Counted from the stretch's first letter, positions 28,141 to 37,499 are shown. The stretch: DNA of 64,000 bases from Clostridia bacterium (GCA_026418695.1 JAOAAU010000056.1:1-64000), one strand, 5' to 3'. The notes: a model not told the origin generated them from the letters alone. A program made the numbers and translations.

Positions 28141-31100
28141 TTACTGTTTCAATGCGTTCATAATTTTTTCAAAGAGTTTTTCGTTTTCCTTGATCTTGTT
28201 TTCATTTCCAATAACAATGTAGTAGTCTTGTTTCATGATGCCGGAGACCATCTCTGCATAGTTTCTGATATCCTCAAGCTTGGTGGACAGGATTTCATTC
28301 CGTTCTTTCTGAATATCCTGCTGAGTCTTTCCCCTCAGGTAATTAAAGTCGGAAAGCTTTCCTTTTGAATCCGGACTCATCGGTGCATCCATCGTCCCAA
28401 TAGTGCTGATGATGTAATCGGTCATGGCTCTGTCATCCAGCTTCAAGTTCTTTAAAAATTCTCCGGCCTTTTTGAAAACATCGAGGGTTTCTGTCAGACG
28501 CGGATCTCTTATTGAGACAAACCCCATATTCCCTGTATCATTCAGTATTGCTGCACCGCCATAAGCCCCCCCGATGATTCGTACTTGCTTCGTCAGGTAC
28601 TCATTATCAAGGATATTTTTCAGCACCTGCATTTTCCCGCTGTATTGATGACCTAACTGCTTATAGCTGTAACCGGCTGCAACGCTTTGCACTTGTACGG
28701 GAGCCATGAAGCCCTCACTTTTAACCGAACCCGTAAATTTATAGTTCTGCTGTTTCTGTTCCGTGCTCTTCAATGTATCTACGAACGTCCCAAAGCTGTC
28801 CTTAAACAGCGGGTAATCGCTTTCATCTCCGGTAACGCTTGCAATGAGCCCGTTTTTATTAAATATCGCACCTTGAACTTCTTCAAGATTCTTCTTTATT
28901 TCAGCAAACTTGCTGTCAAAGTTTTTATCCAGATCGCAGATAAAATTATAGTATTCAATATTCCCCAGTTCGTTATATTTTCCGGCATTGCTCAGGTAGG
29001 ATGCCAGACGTCCCATTTCTACCCCCAACGGGTTGGACAGCATATAAGATTCCCGATCCTGTCTTATTTGCTTGATAATCTGCTTGATGGACGTTGAATC
29101 GTTAAATTTACTGGTGTTCAACACTTCACTGGTGATTTCCATAGCCTTCGGCAGATCCTGATAAAGGGTAAAGAAAGATACGGAAAATTGTGGAACGAAC
29201 TTATCGTAATCGTTGTAAGGAGTGTACGCACTAGGCGACAAGTACATCCCGCCCATGCTTCCGTTGATCTGTGTCGTGAGCTTGGAATGATCATATTTTT
29301 GGGTATCCATTTTCCCAAGCAGATCTGAGAGCAGGAACAGATAAGGCACCTTATCCTGGGAAACCGTGTTCGCATCAAAATAAAGATTCACATATGCAAT
29401 TTTATTGGTATAAATAGGATGGGACAGTACCTTCAGCCCTTTTTCCTGTTTTACAACCAGTGGTATTTCTTCTGCCTTGGATTCAATATCGGAGATATTC
29501 AGAGACGGAAGTTTTGCAACGGCCTCCAGTGAATCCGGCTCGGACTGCCATTTTTTAAATTCAGCAGTTTCCTTTGTCAGCTTGCTGAGTCCTTCTGTCG
29601 TCAACTTTGCCTTATAGCTGTCAAGGTACGCTTTTTCTGCTGCATCCTTCTTAGCTTGCAAGTCTTTTGCAGGTTTTAAAACCACCATGGAACTATAAGC
29701 GTTTTGAAGTATGTATTTATTGATCATGCCCTCAAGATATTTATCCGAGCTGGAGTTCCCGATTTTTGCAATCTCGGAATCAACACTTAAATACATTGTT
29801 GGGTCGGAATCATACAGCCATCCGTACATTACATAGTCATTATAGGCAAGACCACGGTAAGTATCCGATTTGCTCGCACGAATCCTTAATTCAAAAGCAT
29901 GAATCAATGATTGCAGGTATTCCTTATCGAACCCGTCCTTTACGATATTCTCCAAAGTCTGGCGTACGATCTTTTCAAACTTCTCTTTTTGAGACTCCTC
30001 TGCATTTTCAACAATGATGCTGAATACCGGCTGGCGCATGTAATCGTTGAATTGCGCATAAGCATTGGTCCCGATTCCATTGGCCAGAAGTGCCTCCCTG
30101 AGGGGTGCTCCCGGATGATTGACCAAAAGATCTCCCAAGCAGGAAAATGCCAGATCAGCTTCTTTGTTTGTTACCTGATCAATAACAAAGCTTAATGCAA
30201 GATATGTCTTTCCATTGGTTTGCGTATCCGCTGAAACTGGATATTCTGCAATCATTTCCTTTAGCCCGGTAAATGCTTTATGGCTGGGGATCGAGGAGTC
30301 TATCGCCTTTTTATCGAATTTCGACAGGTAGCTTCGGTCAATAAACTCCAGGGCCTTATTGATATCAAGATTTCCATAAAGGTAAATATAGCTGTTTGAG
30401 GGATGGTAGTACTTATTATAGGTTTCCTTTGCTTTTTCCCAGGTTAGTTTCAGCATATCTGCGGGCTCACCGCCGGAAGCCCATTTATATGTATTGTCAG
30501 GGAATAAGGATTCTTTGATTTTATTTGAAAGAATATTGCCGGGTTGGGACGTTGCTCCCTTCATCTCATTATAAACAACACCGTTATAGGTCAGGTTGGA
30601 TCCGGCGGCATCCAGCTCATAGTGCCCGCCTTCCTGCATGAAAATCCGCTGGTCCTTCAGCATATTGGGGTAGAATACGGCATCCAGGTAGATCCCCATG
30701 ATATTGAAAAAGTCTTTTTCATTCCTGCTCGCAACAGGGAACGTCGTCCTGTCATAGTAGGTAGCGGCATTGGCATAGGTGTTCAAGGACCGCTTACCAA
30801 GATCAAAGAATGGGGATTTTGTAGGATAATTCAGTGATCCGTCCAAGACGGAGTGTTCTATAATATGATTCACGCCGGTGTTGTCTGACGGCGGCGTTCT
30901 GAAGGTAATGGAAAACACCTTGTTGTCATCGTCATTTTTCATGTATAACAACCTTGCACCGGTTTTAACATGTTCATAAATCAGCACTGTGGATTTCAGC
31001 TCAGCGATACCTTTCTCCGACTTCAGCTCAAATCCGGAATAAATCTTTCCAACAGTCATGACATCTGCTGCAAGCACCTGTGCCGGAATGGACAGAAGCA

Positions 31101-31164
31101 CAATGCTGATAATCAGAAGCAGGCTAAATAGTCCTTTTAAATTTAGGTTTTTTTGTTTTACCAC
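28141..31164 (-). CDS. Secreted M16C (PreP-like) zinc metalloprotease
   Basis: 1007 aa: an insulinase-superfamily peptidase of the single-chain presequence-protease type with an N-terminal signal peptide (FSLLLIISIVLLSIPAQVLA). Inverted zinc motif HIIEH in NTGVNHIIEHSVLDGS, with the distal glutamate helix in YNGVVYNEMKGA. Two M16 halves joined by a helical linker (~490-540) form a closed chamber degrading small unfolded peptides. M16C homologues are normally cytoplasmic or organellar, so the export signal is notable. The start is GTG 31164, with GGAGG 7 nt upstream. Flanked by htrA and the CPBP genes. No wall anchor is seen. Confidence 0.88.
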   Translation of the reverse strand: MVKQKNLNLKGLFSLLLIISIVLLSIPAQVLAADVMTVGKIYSGFELKSEKGIAELKSTVLIYEHVKTGARLLYMKNDDDNKVFSITFRTPPSDNTGVNHIIEHSVLDGSLNYPTKSPFFDLGKRSLNTYANAATYYDRTTFPVASRNEKDFFNIMGIYLDAVFYPNMLKDQRIFMQEGGHYELDAAGSNLTYNGVVYNEMKGATSQPGNILSNKIKESLFPDNTYKWASGGEPADMLKLTWEKAKETYNKYYHPSNSYIYLYGNLDINKALEFIDRSYLSKFDKKAIDSSIPSHKAFTGLKEMIAEYPVSADTQTNGKTYLALSFVIDQVTNKEADLAFSCLGDLLVNHPGAPLREALLANGIGTNAYAQFNDYMRQPVFSIIVENAEESQKEKFEKIVRQTLENIVKDGFDKEYLQSLIHAFELRIRASKSDTYRGLAYNDYVMYGWLYDSDPTMYLSVDSEIAKIGNSSSDKYLEGMINKYILQNAYSSMVVLKPAKDLQAKKDAAEKAYLDSYKAKLTTEGLSKLTKETAEFKKWQSEPDSLEAVAKLPSLNISDIESKAEEIPLVVKQEKGLKVLSHPIYTNKIAYVNLYFDANTVSQDKVPYLFLLSDLLGKMDTQKYDHSKLTTQINGSMGGMYLSPSAYTPYNDYDKFVPQFSVSFFTLYQDLPKAMEITSEVLNTSKFNDSTSIKQIIKQIRQDRESYMLSNPLGVEMGRLASYLSNAGKYNELGNIEYYNFICDLDKNFDSKFAEIKKNLEEVQGAIFNKNGLIASVTGDESDYPLFKDSFGTFVDTLKSTEQKQQNYKFTGSVKSEGFMAPVQVQSVAAGYSYKQLGHQYSGKMQVLKNILDNEYLTKQVRIIGGAYGGAAILNDTGNMGFVSIRDPRLTETLDVFKKAGEFLKNLKLDDRAMTDYIISTIGTMDAPMSPDSKGKLSDFNYLRGKTQQDIQKERNEILSTKLEDIRNYAEMVSGIMKQDYYIVIGNENKIKENEKLFEKIMNALKQ

Positions 31165-31544
31165 GTCTTTGCCTCCTTGAATTCATAAACTTTTGATTTA
31201 TATATTGGGCGCGCTATGTATTAACCTAGATCGCCCCAAAATCCTTGATTTATATGGAATTAATTCCTTTCCGGCAGAAACGGCCTGGCACGATTGATAC
31301 AGTTGTATGAAAGCATCCCTCAGTTGAAGATCTTAATAACAACTATACAATTTTAACCAATTTTTGTTTTAATTTCTACATGTATTTTATTTCTCACGCG
31401 TCTGCCATTTATCAGAAGTGTCAAAATATTCTCAGAATCATTCACTTGAGCCCCTATGAACTTTCAAATCCCATGGTACGGTACTCTTTTTAAATACACC
31501 TTAACGGAATCTTAAATTTATCATAAATATCTATACAAATAAAA
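31165..31544. other. Intergenic region, M16C promoter side
   Basis: About 380 nt, AT-rich, without a coding frame supported by a ribosome site. It should hold the promoter of the M16C gene, but I cannot pick a convincing -35/-10 pair. Confidence 0.4.
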
Positions 31545-31572
31545 AAAGAAATCAGGTTCTCCCGATTTCTTT
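31545..31572 (-). terminator. Intrinsic terminator after htrA
   Basis: Minus-strand AAAGAAATCGGG / CCTGATTTCTTT hairpin followed by TTTTATTTG, 22 nt past the stop. Confidence 0.8.
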
Positions 31573-31594
31573 TCCTTATAGAATTTGATTTGTC

Positions 31595-32767
31595 TTACCG
31601 GGTGATCAACCCATCCTTCTCTTTTGCGGCCAGCTTAATTGACAACAACTCCGCCTTGCCTCCTGAAACGTGCGTAACATTGATGGCGTCTCCAGGCTTT
31701 TTAGTATACATATATTCCCTCAAGTCCATCATGGTGTTCATGTCTTTCCCGTCTACCTGGGTAATGACACACCCTACTTTTATTCCTGCCTTGGCAGCCG
31801 GCCCGTTGTCGTCTACATTGACCACATAAATACCTTTATCAATCTTGAGGTTCCCATCCAGGTAAGGAATTGCTTCTTTGTCGTAAGCAAAGACACCCAA
31901 ATACGGCTCAACAAAATCTCCGTTATTGCTATACTGCTTAATGATTGGAATAGCTACATTGATGGGCACTGCAAACCCAATTGCTTCTGCGCTTGCAACC
32001 TTGATGGTATTGATTCCGACCACCTGTCCCCTTGAATTCAGAAGCGGGCCCCCGCTGTTCCCAGGGTTAATGCTGGCATCCGTCTGAATTAAGTCCTCCA
32101 TATAGTTGGAACCTTGTTCCGTATCGATTTTAATCGTTCTGTTCAAAGCGCTGACGATTCCCGAGGTTACAGTTCTCTGAAATTGCAGCCCTAATGGATT
32201 CCCAATGGCGATGGCCGGTTCCCCGACCTGAAGGGTTTTGGCATCTCCGATTGGAATCGTCGCAAGACCGGTCAGGTTGACTTTCACAATGGCAAGGTCA
32301 AGCACCGGGTCCGCCCATACGGTTACACCGTCTACATTCCGTCCGTCCATCAGTGATACGACAATTCTTTTATTCCTTCCTCCGGCCACATGGTTATTGG
32401 TAATAATATATCCGTTTTGAGTCACGATGACACCAGACCCTACTCCCCACTTTTGGGCAGTGTCCTTGTCGAATATGGATTTGCCGTCTACCTTTAGTAC
32501 GGATATGCCCACAACTCCGGGGGATGCAGATTTTGCAACTGCTGCAGATATAGAGTTGTTTCCTGGTGCATCCATTGCAAGCTGCTGCGGAAGCGGTGCT
32601 TGAGGTGAAACATTGGTACCGTCCCTCTGGGGAGTATTTTGCTGAGGGTTATTCCTGCCTATGTAACCCGACATCAATGCGAATAAAAGCACCCCGACAC
32701 CTAGTGATGTTATAATTGAAGTAAAAAACGTTCTCCAAAAAGTACCCTTGCTTTTTTCTTCAAACAT
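31595..32767 (-). CDS. htrA: HtrA/DegP-type membrane-anchored serine protease
   Basis: 390 aa extracytoplasmic quality-control protease. Short cytoplasmic N-terminus, one membrane anchor (~15-35), Gln/Pro-rich linker, trypsin-like domain with triad His in IITNNHVAGG, Asp in DPVLDLAIVKV and Ser in NPGNSGGPLL, and one C-terminal PDZ domain (~295-380, GIKVGCVITQVDGKDM). The start ATG 32767 is preferred (AAGGATG 6 nt upstream) over the track's TTG. Follows a spacer of ~155 nt after DUF951. Likely an envelope-stress gene, in keeping with nearby proteases. Confidence 0.92.
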   Translation of the reverse strand: MFEEKSKGTFWRTFFTSIITSLGVGVLLFALMSGYIGRNNPQQNTPQRDGTNVSPQAPLPQQLAMDAPGNNSISAAVAKSASPGVVGISVLKVDGKSIFDKDTAQKWGVGSGVIVTQNGYIITNNHVAGGRNKRIVVSLMDGRNVDGVTVWADPVLDLAIVKVNLTGLATIPIGDAKTLQVGEPAIAIGNPLGLQFQRTVTSGIVSALNRTIKIDTEQGSNYMEDLIQTDASINPGNSGGPLLNSRGQVVGINTIKVASAEAIGFAVPINVAIPIIKQYSNNGDFVEPYLGVFAYDKEAIPYLDGNLKIDKGIYVVNVDDNGPAAKAGIKVGCVITQVDGKDMNTMMDLREYMYTKKPGDAINVTHVSGGKAELLSIKLAAKEKDGLITR

Positions 32768-32856
32768 TTTATCATCCTTTGTCAATAAATTTTAATTCTA
32801 TTATTTCTTTGTGCCGTACAAAGCATGCAAAGGATTCATATTTTGTTTTCAAATGC

Positions 32857-32899
32857 AAGAAGGGACCATTCTTCAAGGTATAGAGAACAGTCCCTTCTT
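32857..32899. repeat. Extragenic palindrome, GGGAC..GTCCC family
   Basis: AAGAAGGGAC / GTCCCTTCTT, perfect 10-bp arms, with an inner TTCT / AGAA pair. It has the same order of elements (GGGAC-NN-TTCT..AGAA-NN-GTCCC) as the palindrome at 59516-59565, suggesting a dispersed family. Confidence 0.5.
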
Positions 32900-32902
32900 C
32901 AA

Positions 32903-32946
32903 GATAAAACCCGGATTGAACTTTACAGTTCAGCCCGGGTTTTATC
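32903..32946 (-). terminator. Terminator overlapping the end of the DUF951 gene
   Basis: GATAAAACCCGG / CCGGGTTTTATC with an inner TGAACT / AGTTCA extension. The 5' arm (minus strand) is formed by the last codons and the stop of the DUF951 gene; TTTTATCTT follows. Confidence 0.7.
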
Positions 32947-33153
32947 TTCACCGTTTGCCTGATTCAAATTCGATTTTATGATTTTCTTTACACTCTTTTC
33001 AAACTTGGTTCTGGGGAGCATGAGGGAGTGTTCACATCCAAGGCATTTGATCCTGAAATCCGCTCCTGTCCTCAGCACCTCCCATTGCTTGCTTCCGCAG
33101 GGATGCTGCTTCTTTAACTCTACAATGTCTCCTACACTAAACCTGTCTGCCAA
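32923..33153 (-). CDS. DUF951 family protein
   Basis: 76 aa. ADRFSVGDIVELKKQHPCGSKQWEVLRTGADFRIKCLGCEHSLMLPR is the conserved DUF951 core, with Cys residues in HPCGS and CLGC (possible metal site). Function unknown. The track's first 21 residues overlap mscS and are not conserved; TTG 33153, 9 nt after GGAGG, is the better start. It follows mscS by 16 nt, an arrangement I know from other clostridia, so they are cotranscribed. Confidence 0.78.
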   Translation of the reverse strand: MADRFSVGDIVELKKQHPCGSKQWEVLRTGADFRIKCLGCEHSLMLPRTKFEKSVKKIIKSNLNQANGEDKTRAEL

Positions 33154-33169
33154 TTGAATCCACCTCCGC

Positions 33170-34009
33170 CTAAGACTCCTTTTCCAGTTCAATCTTGTTC
33201 TTATCAAAAAATTCAATTCCGGATTTGCTGAATGCTTCCTTAATCCGTATTCTGATTTTACGTTCTACTTCCCACTGCTCATTGGGAAGGGTTTTCGCTG
33301 TGATCCTCAGGTTGAGGCTTTCCTTACCCAGATCTGTGATTCCCAGGACTTTCAGCGGTTCTACAATCGTCGTAAATTCTTCTCCCACAGCAGCACAAAC
33401 AGTTTGGGCAACCTCAATGGCTTTATTGATGTCTGCGCTGTAGGCAATAGGTATGTCCACGTTCACAGCCTTGTTTCCTCTGGTGTGATTGGTTACTTTC
33501 TTGATTTCGCCATTGGGTATGATGAACAAGTCCCCATTGAAATGACGCATCTTGGTCACTCTAAGCTCCATTTCCTCAACGGTTCCCGTCATATTATCAA
33601 TGGTGATCAAATCACCGACTACAAACTGGTCTTCCATCACGATAAAGAACCCGGAAATTACATCTTTTATCAGGCTCTGCGCTCCCAAACCCACTGCAAT
33701 ACCGCCGATTCCCGCGGCGGCAAGAACAGATTTCAGCTGGAAAACGTCGGAGAGGATCACCACCCCGGCCACAAGATACGTCATATATCTAAAAACGCTT
33801 ACCAGCAGTGTAGACATCGTATCCAGCCTTTTAGCGCTGATACTGTATTTAAACCCTTTTTGCTTTTCAAATATTTTCTTTATGATGATACTGCCGATTT
33901 TAACTACAATGATGGAGATGACAATGATGCTGATAATCTTCAAACCATTGATGACGGGACTATATAAGTCCCCTAAAACCGAATGAAGCTTTGCTGCCAG
34001 ATCCCGCAA
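33170..34009 (-). CDS. MscS-family mechanosensitive channel
   Basis: 279 aa. Three membrane helices (~15-125) with the pore helix region AAAGIGGIAVGLGAQSLIKDVISGFFIVMEDQF, then the beta domain (VGDLITIDNMTGTVEEMELRVTKMR..FIPNGEI) and alpha/beta C-terminus. Releases osmolytes on hypo-osmotic shock. The start is TTG 34009 behind AAGGTG at 8 nt; GTG just upstream runs into a stop. Cotranscribed with DUF951. Confidence 0.9.
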   Translation of the reverse strand: MRDLAAKLHSVLGDLYSPVINGLKIISIIVISIIVVKIGSIIIKKIFEKQKGFKYSISAKRLDTMSTLLVSVFRYMTYLVAGVVILSDVFQLKSVLAAAGIGGIAVGLGAQSLIKDVISGFFIVMEDQFVVGDLITIDNMTGTVEEMELRVTKMRHFNGDLFIIPNGEIKKVTNHTRGNKAVNVDIPIAYSADINKAIEVAQTVCAAVGEEFTTIVEPLKVLGITDLGKESLNLRITAKTLPNEQWEVERKIRIRIKEAFSKSGIEFFDKNKIELEKES

Positions 34010-34318
34010 TCCTAATTCACCTTCCTTAGTATGTTCAAGTACCCGTTAACAGAATTTCCTTCGAGAGCAATGCAGGCACAATATCACTGAAGTACATTTT
34101 TAACACTCTGAATGGCTAGAAGTCTGTTGTGTTAAAAAGCACCAGCATATTGTACTTTGATAAATTTTATCACAGTCCGCAAATATAGACAATGCGCTAT
34201 ATTGAACACAATAAACATTTAACCTCAGAATTTCCAGTCACTTTGAACCCCATGATATCTTAACAATAATTTATTACTCATTGATAATTTATTTCACGGC
34301 TTATATTCAGGATTATTA
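34010..34318. other. Intergenic region upstream of mscS
   Basis: About 310 nt, AT-rich. It contains a short TGATAAA-TTTTATCA palindrome near 34158 but no gene or clear promoter that I can support. Confidence 0.35.
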
Positions 34319-35038
34319 TCATTTCCCGCAGTTCTCAATAAAATCTTTAAAGAGTTCAAGGAAGGATTGATCCTTTTCCCACATCAATTCCGGATGCCAT
34401 TGCACACCAACTGCAAAAGGGTGGTTTCTGAATTCAATCGCTTCAATCATCCCGTCCGGTGAGCTTGCAGTTATTTCAAAACCATCCGCCACGTCTTTAA
34501 TGGCCTGGTGGTGAAATGAATTAACCCGGACACTTTCTTTTCCATGGGCTTTCCATACCTTTGAACCTGATTTAACTACAACTTCATGGGTAGGATACCA
34601 CCTGGGCGCCTTCTGAGAGTGTTGAAGAAGGCATCGGTCCCTGATCTGGGAATAAATGTCCTGGTAAAGAGATCCCCCGATGGCTACATTCATCATTTGA
34701 ACACCCCTGCAGATCCCGAGTACCGGCTTTCCCTCCTCCAACACCTTCCTTGCCAGAAAAAGCTCCATTCTATCCCTATACGGCGAGATCTCTCCATTAC
34801 AAGGGAGATTCCATTCTCCAAAGTGCACAGCATCCACATCGTCCCCGCCGGATAGAAGTATCCCATCGATTTTTTCATAGATATCCTGCAATATTTCTTC
34901 ATCCCCGGTCAGAGGTAATACAACTGGAATTCCGCCAGCTTTTATAATTCCTTCGCAATATCCGCCTTTTATATAGGTTAGTCTTTTCTCTTCATCGTAC
35001 CACGGGCTGATTCCAATCAGCGGCCTTTTTATACTCAC
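34319..35038 (-). CDS. Class I glutamine amidotransferase-like hydrolase (peptidase C26, PuuD-like)
   Basis: 239 aa. Nucleophile elbow PVLGICRGVQMMNVA (Cys), catalytic His-Glu in VGVQWHPE, and DGILLSGGDDVD oxyanion/loop motif. The family hydrolyses gamma-glutamyl-GABA or related gamma-glutamyl compounds; the exact substrate is not readable. GTG 35038 is chosen: it is 6 nt after GGGGAG and gives the normal SIKRPLIGISP start; the 47 extra residues in the track run back over the ANTAR terminator. It neighbours glnA, so a nitrogen-metabolism role is plausible. Confidence 0.86.
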   Translation of the reverse strand: MSIKRPLIGISPWYDEEKRLTYIKGGYCEGIIKAGGIPVVLPLTGDEEILQDIYEKIDGILLSGGDDVDAVHFGEWNLPCNGEISPYRDRMELFLARKVLEEGKPVLGICRGVQMMNVAIGGSLYQDIYSQIRDRCLLQHSQKAPRWYPTHEVVVKSGSKVWKAHGKESVRVNSFHHQAIKDVADGFEITASSPDGMIEAIEFRNHPFAVGVQWHPELMWEKDQSFLELFKDFIENCGK

Positions 35039-35074
35039 AATGATCTCCCCTTTAAACCTCTGTATAAAACGAAA

Positions 35075-35101
35075 GCACAATATAATTATATTATATTGTG
35101 C
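35075..35101 (-). terminator. Terminator after the ANTAR gene
   Basis: GCACAATATAA / TTATATTGTGC, 11-bp perfect stem; TTTCGTTTT follows on the minus strand. The plus side also has a T-run, so it may act both ways. Confidence 0.7.
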
Positions 35102-35144
35102 CGTTTTTTGATTTGAGCTTTTCTGAACATCTTCTTTTTTATTC

Positions 35145-35720
35145 TTATATATCGTATGCCAGAATAATCGCTTTTGCAATCTCTTTCATTGGAATTCCTT
35201 TATCCATGCTTTGCTTTTGGATCCGTTTGAAGGCTTCCGCTTCTGAAAGGTTGAGATTCTTCATGAGGAGACCTTTGGCCTTTTCAACTTCCTTCCTGGT
35301 ATCCAGGGTCATCCTTAGCTCCTCAATTTCCTTCTCCAGCTTCTGGATTTTCCTCCGGTTCTTGATCATAAGGTCAATGGTACTAACCAGTGCAATCTTG
35401 TTTAAAGGTTTTGACATAAAGACAAAACCGCACTCGTCCGCAATCTCATTCACCATATTTCTCTGTGTATCCGTCGAAATAAGGATGACGTCACATAATT
35501 TATCTTCTATAGCAATTTTCGCTATGTCATAGCCCCCCATCAACGGTAAGTCATACTCCAGCAGTGTGAGATCCGGTTTCAATGCCCTCATCTTTCTCAA
35601 ACATTCATGACCGTCCCTTGCACAATCGACAACAATATAGCCGCTTTCAGTAAGTATAAACTTCAATTTATTGATGGATGTGTCATTACTCATAGCAACA
35701 AGTATCCTTACCGCTTCCAT
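35145..35720 (-). CDS. ANTAR-domain antitermination regulator with degenerate receiver
   Basis: 191 aa: pseudo-receiver (~1-120), coiled coil (~120-145) and ANTAR RNA-binding domain (~145-190: EVEKAKGLLMKNLNLSEAEAFKRIQ). ANTAR proteins bind paired hairpins in leader RNA and prevent termination. In the receiver the phospho-acceptor position is Glu (TLLEYDLP, residue 55), and the acidic pair is missing (ILVAMSNDT), while the Lys (MSKPL) is kept, so activation by phosphorylation is unlikely. It lies downstream of glnA, whose leader contains an attenuator; control of glnA is the obvious hypothesis. ATG 35720. Confidence 0.88.
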   Translation of the reverse strand: MEAVRILVAMSNDTSINKLKFILTESGYIVVDCARDGHECLRKMRALKPDLTLLEYDLPLMGGYDIAKIAIEDKLCDVILISTDTQRNMVNEIADECGFVFMSKPLNKIALVSTIDLMIKNRRKIQKLEKEIEELRMTLDTRKEVEKAKGLLMKNLNLSEAEAFKRIQKQSMDKGIPMKEIAKAIILAYDI

Positions 35721-35744
35721 ATGAACACCCCAATTAAGGAATTA

Positions 35745-35975
35745 AACTAAGAATTAAGAGTGAAGAAAGATGAAAGAAGAATTGAAAACCTAAAATGTCC
35801 CGTTATTGATCCCAAAAATTCTTCTGTCATAAGCTTAATCTTTCATATATATTTCTTAGTAAATCTACTCTTTATTTCTTAATTCCTATTTCCTTTCTTG
35901 CTTTATATAATTACAACGAATCGTATCTTTTCCCTGAATCCCACATTCTTCGTTCTTCATTCTTCACTAATATTT
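35745..35975. repeat. AG/TC-rich inverted and tandem repeats between glnA and ANTAR
   Basis: GAATTAAGAGTGAAGAAAGATG-like sequence near 35752-35790 is approximately complementary to ATTCTTCGTTCTTCATTCTTCAC near 35946-35970. The latter is a GAAGAAT microsatellite on the minus strand. The 3' end overlaps the last codons of glnA. Similar low-complexity stretches are common between clostridial genes. Confidence 0.4.
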
Positions 35976-37301
35976 TGTAAGGTACTGGTCTACTTCCCAT
36001 TTACTGATCATTGTTGTATATTCAAGCCATTCTTCATTCTTTGCTTCAATATATTTTTCAAAAATATGTCCGCCTAAAACATCCTTGGCGAGGCTGCTTG
36101 CCTTCAGTTCCTCAAGGGCTTCCTTCAAGCTTCCCGGCAAGGAATCGATGCCTTCTGCCTTACGCTGATCTTCACTCATTTGGAAGATATTCTTGTCTGT
36201 TGAAGCAGGAGGATTCAACTTATTCACAATACCATCCAATCCGGCTTCCAGAATTGCTGCAAGCGCGAGATATGGATTGCAGGAAGGATCGGGGCATCTG
36301 AGTTCCAGTCTTGTAGCTTCTCCTCTGGCTGCAGGGATTCTAATGAGAGGGCTTCTGTTTCTTGCAGACCATGCAATATAAACCGGTGCTTCGTACCCGG
36401 GAACCAGACGCTTGTAAGAATTCACAATGGGATTTGTGATCGCTGCAATGGACCGCATATTTTTCATCAGTCCCCCGATAAACCAGTAGGCTTCCTCACT
36501 TAATTGCAAAGTATCATTTTCTTTATAGAAAGCATTTTTCCCATTTTTAAACAAAGAAACATTGGTATGCATTCCGGACCCATTGATACCGAAAATCGGC
36601 TTCGGCATGAAAGTTGCATGTAAACCATGCCTTTGCGCAATGGTTTTTACAACAAGCTTAAATGTCAGAATGGCATCCGCCGTTGTCAACGCATCGGAAT
36701 ACTTAAAATCAATTTCATGCTGTCCGGGTGCTACTTCATGGTGAGATGCTTCAATCTCAAATCCCATTTCTTCCAATGCAAGGCACATATCCCTTCTTGC
36801 ATTCTCTCCCAAATCTACTGGCCCGAGATCAAAATACCCGGCGTTGTCATGAGTAATCGTGGTCGGATTCCCTTCATTATCTGTCAGGAAAAGGAAAAAT
36901 TCACACTCCGGTCCCACATTGAACGTCTCATATCCCATGTCATTGGCCTTCTTCAACGCTCTTTTGAGGATATATCTTGGGTCTCCTTCAAAAGGAGTTC
37001 CATCCGGATTATATACATCACAAATCAATCTTGCCACCTTACCGGTCTGCGGTCTCCAGGGGAATATAACGAAGGTGTTGGGATCGGGCCTTAAATACAT
37101 GTCGGATTCTTCAATTCTTACAAACCCTTCAATGGAAGAACCGTCAAACATACACTTATTATCCAGCGCTTTCTCCAACTGCTCCGCCGTAATGGCAACA
37201 TTCTTTAGAATACCGAAAATATCCGTAAACTGAAGACGTATAAATTTTACATCCTGTTCATGGACAATTCTGACAATATCTTCTCTGGTATACTTTGGCA
37301 T
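35967..37301 (-). CDS. glnA: Glutamine synthetase type I
   Basis: 444 aa, the usual Firmicute GSI-alpha length. Converts glutamate + NH3 + ATP to glutamine. Beta-grasp N-domain ([20 protein letters not shown]) and catalytic domain with DGSSIEGF, the metal/ATP motif [28 protein letters not shown] and NRSPLIRIP. The Tyr adenylylation loop of GSI-beta is not evident, so control is probably transcriptional or by feedback. ATG 37301 follows AAGGAG at 8 nt; the 40 extra track residues are leader sequence. A leader attenuator and a SigA promoter precede it; the ANTAR gene follows. Confidence 0.97.
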   Translation of the reverse strand: MPKYTREDIVRIVHEQDVKFIRLQFTDIFGILKNVAITAEQLEKALDNKCMFDGSSIEGFVRIEESDMYLRPDPNTFVIFPWRPQTGKVARLICDVYNPDGTPFEGDPRYILKRALKKANDMGYETFNVGPECEFFLFLTDNEGNPTTITHDNAGYFDLGPVDLGENARRDMCLALEEMGFEIEASHHEVAPGQHEIDFKYSDALTTADAILTFKLVVKTIAQRHGLHATFMPKPIFGINGSGMHTNVSLFKNGKNAFYKENDTLQLSEEAYWFIGGLMKNMRSIAAITNPIVNSYKRLVPGYEAPVYIAWSARNRSPLIRIPAARGEATRLELRCPDPSCNPYLALAAILEAGLDGIVNKLNPPASTDKNIFQMSEDQRKAEGIDSLPGSLKEALEELKASSLAKDVLGGHIFEKYIEAKNEEWLEYTTMISKWEVDQYLTKY

Positions 37302-37446
37302 ATGCAACACTCCTTTTAATTCATTTTTATAATGCCCAGGATTGCCGATATTAAATTCATCTTTTAAAAACATGAATTTGTTTTGATATTGGGTGTACTG
37401 CTTGTAAACTGGCAGTTTCACAACATGAGCAACAATAAATCAAATC

Positions 37447-37499
37447 AAAAAAGACGCACTCAAGCAAGGTTATCAACCTGTCTGAGAACGTCCTCGTTC
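37447..37499 (-). promoter_or_regulatory. glnA leader attenuator (terminator with competing hairpin)
   Basis: On the minus strand GACGTTCTCA pairs with TGAGTGCGTC around an inner AGGTT-gat-AACCT hairpin, directly followed by TTTTTT: an intrinsic terminator in the leader ~150 nt before glnA. An alternative hairpin GAACG-agga-CGTTC uses the 5' arm. This is the layout of an antitermination switch; the ANTAR protein encoded downstream is a candidate binder. I did not find the textbook pair of six-base loops, so the ligand is uncertain. Confidence 0.65.
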
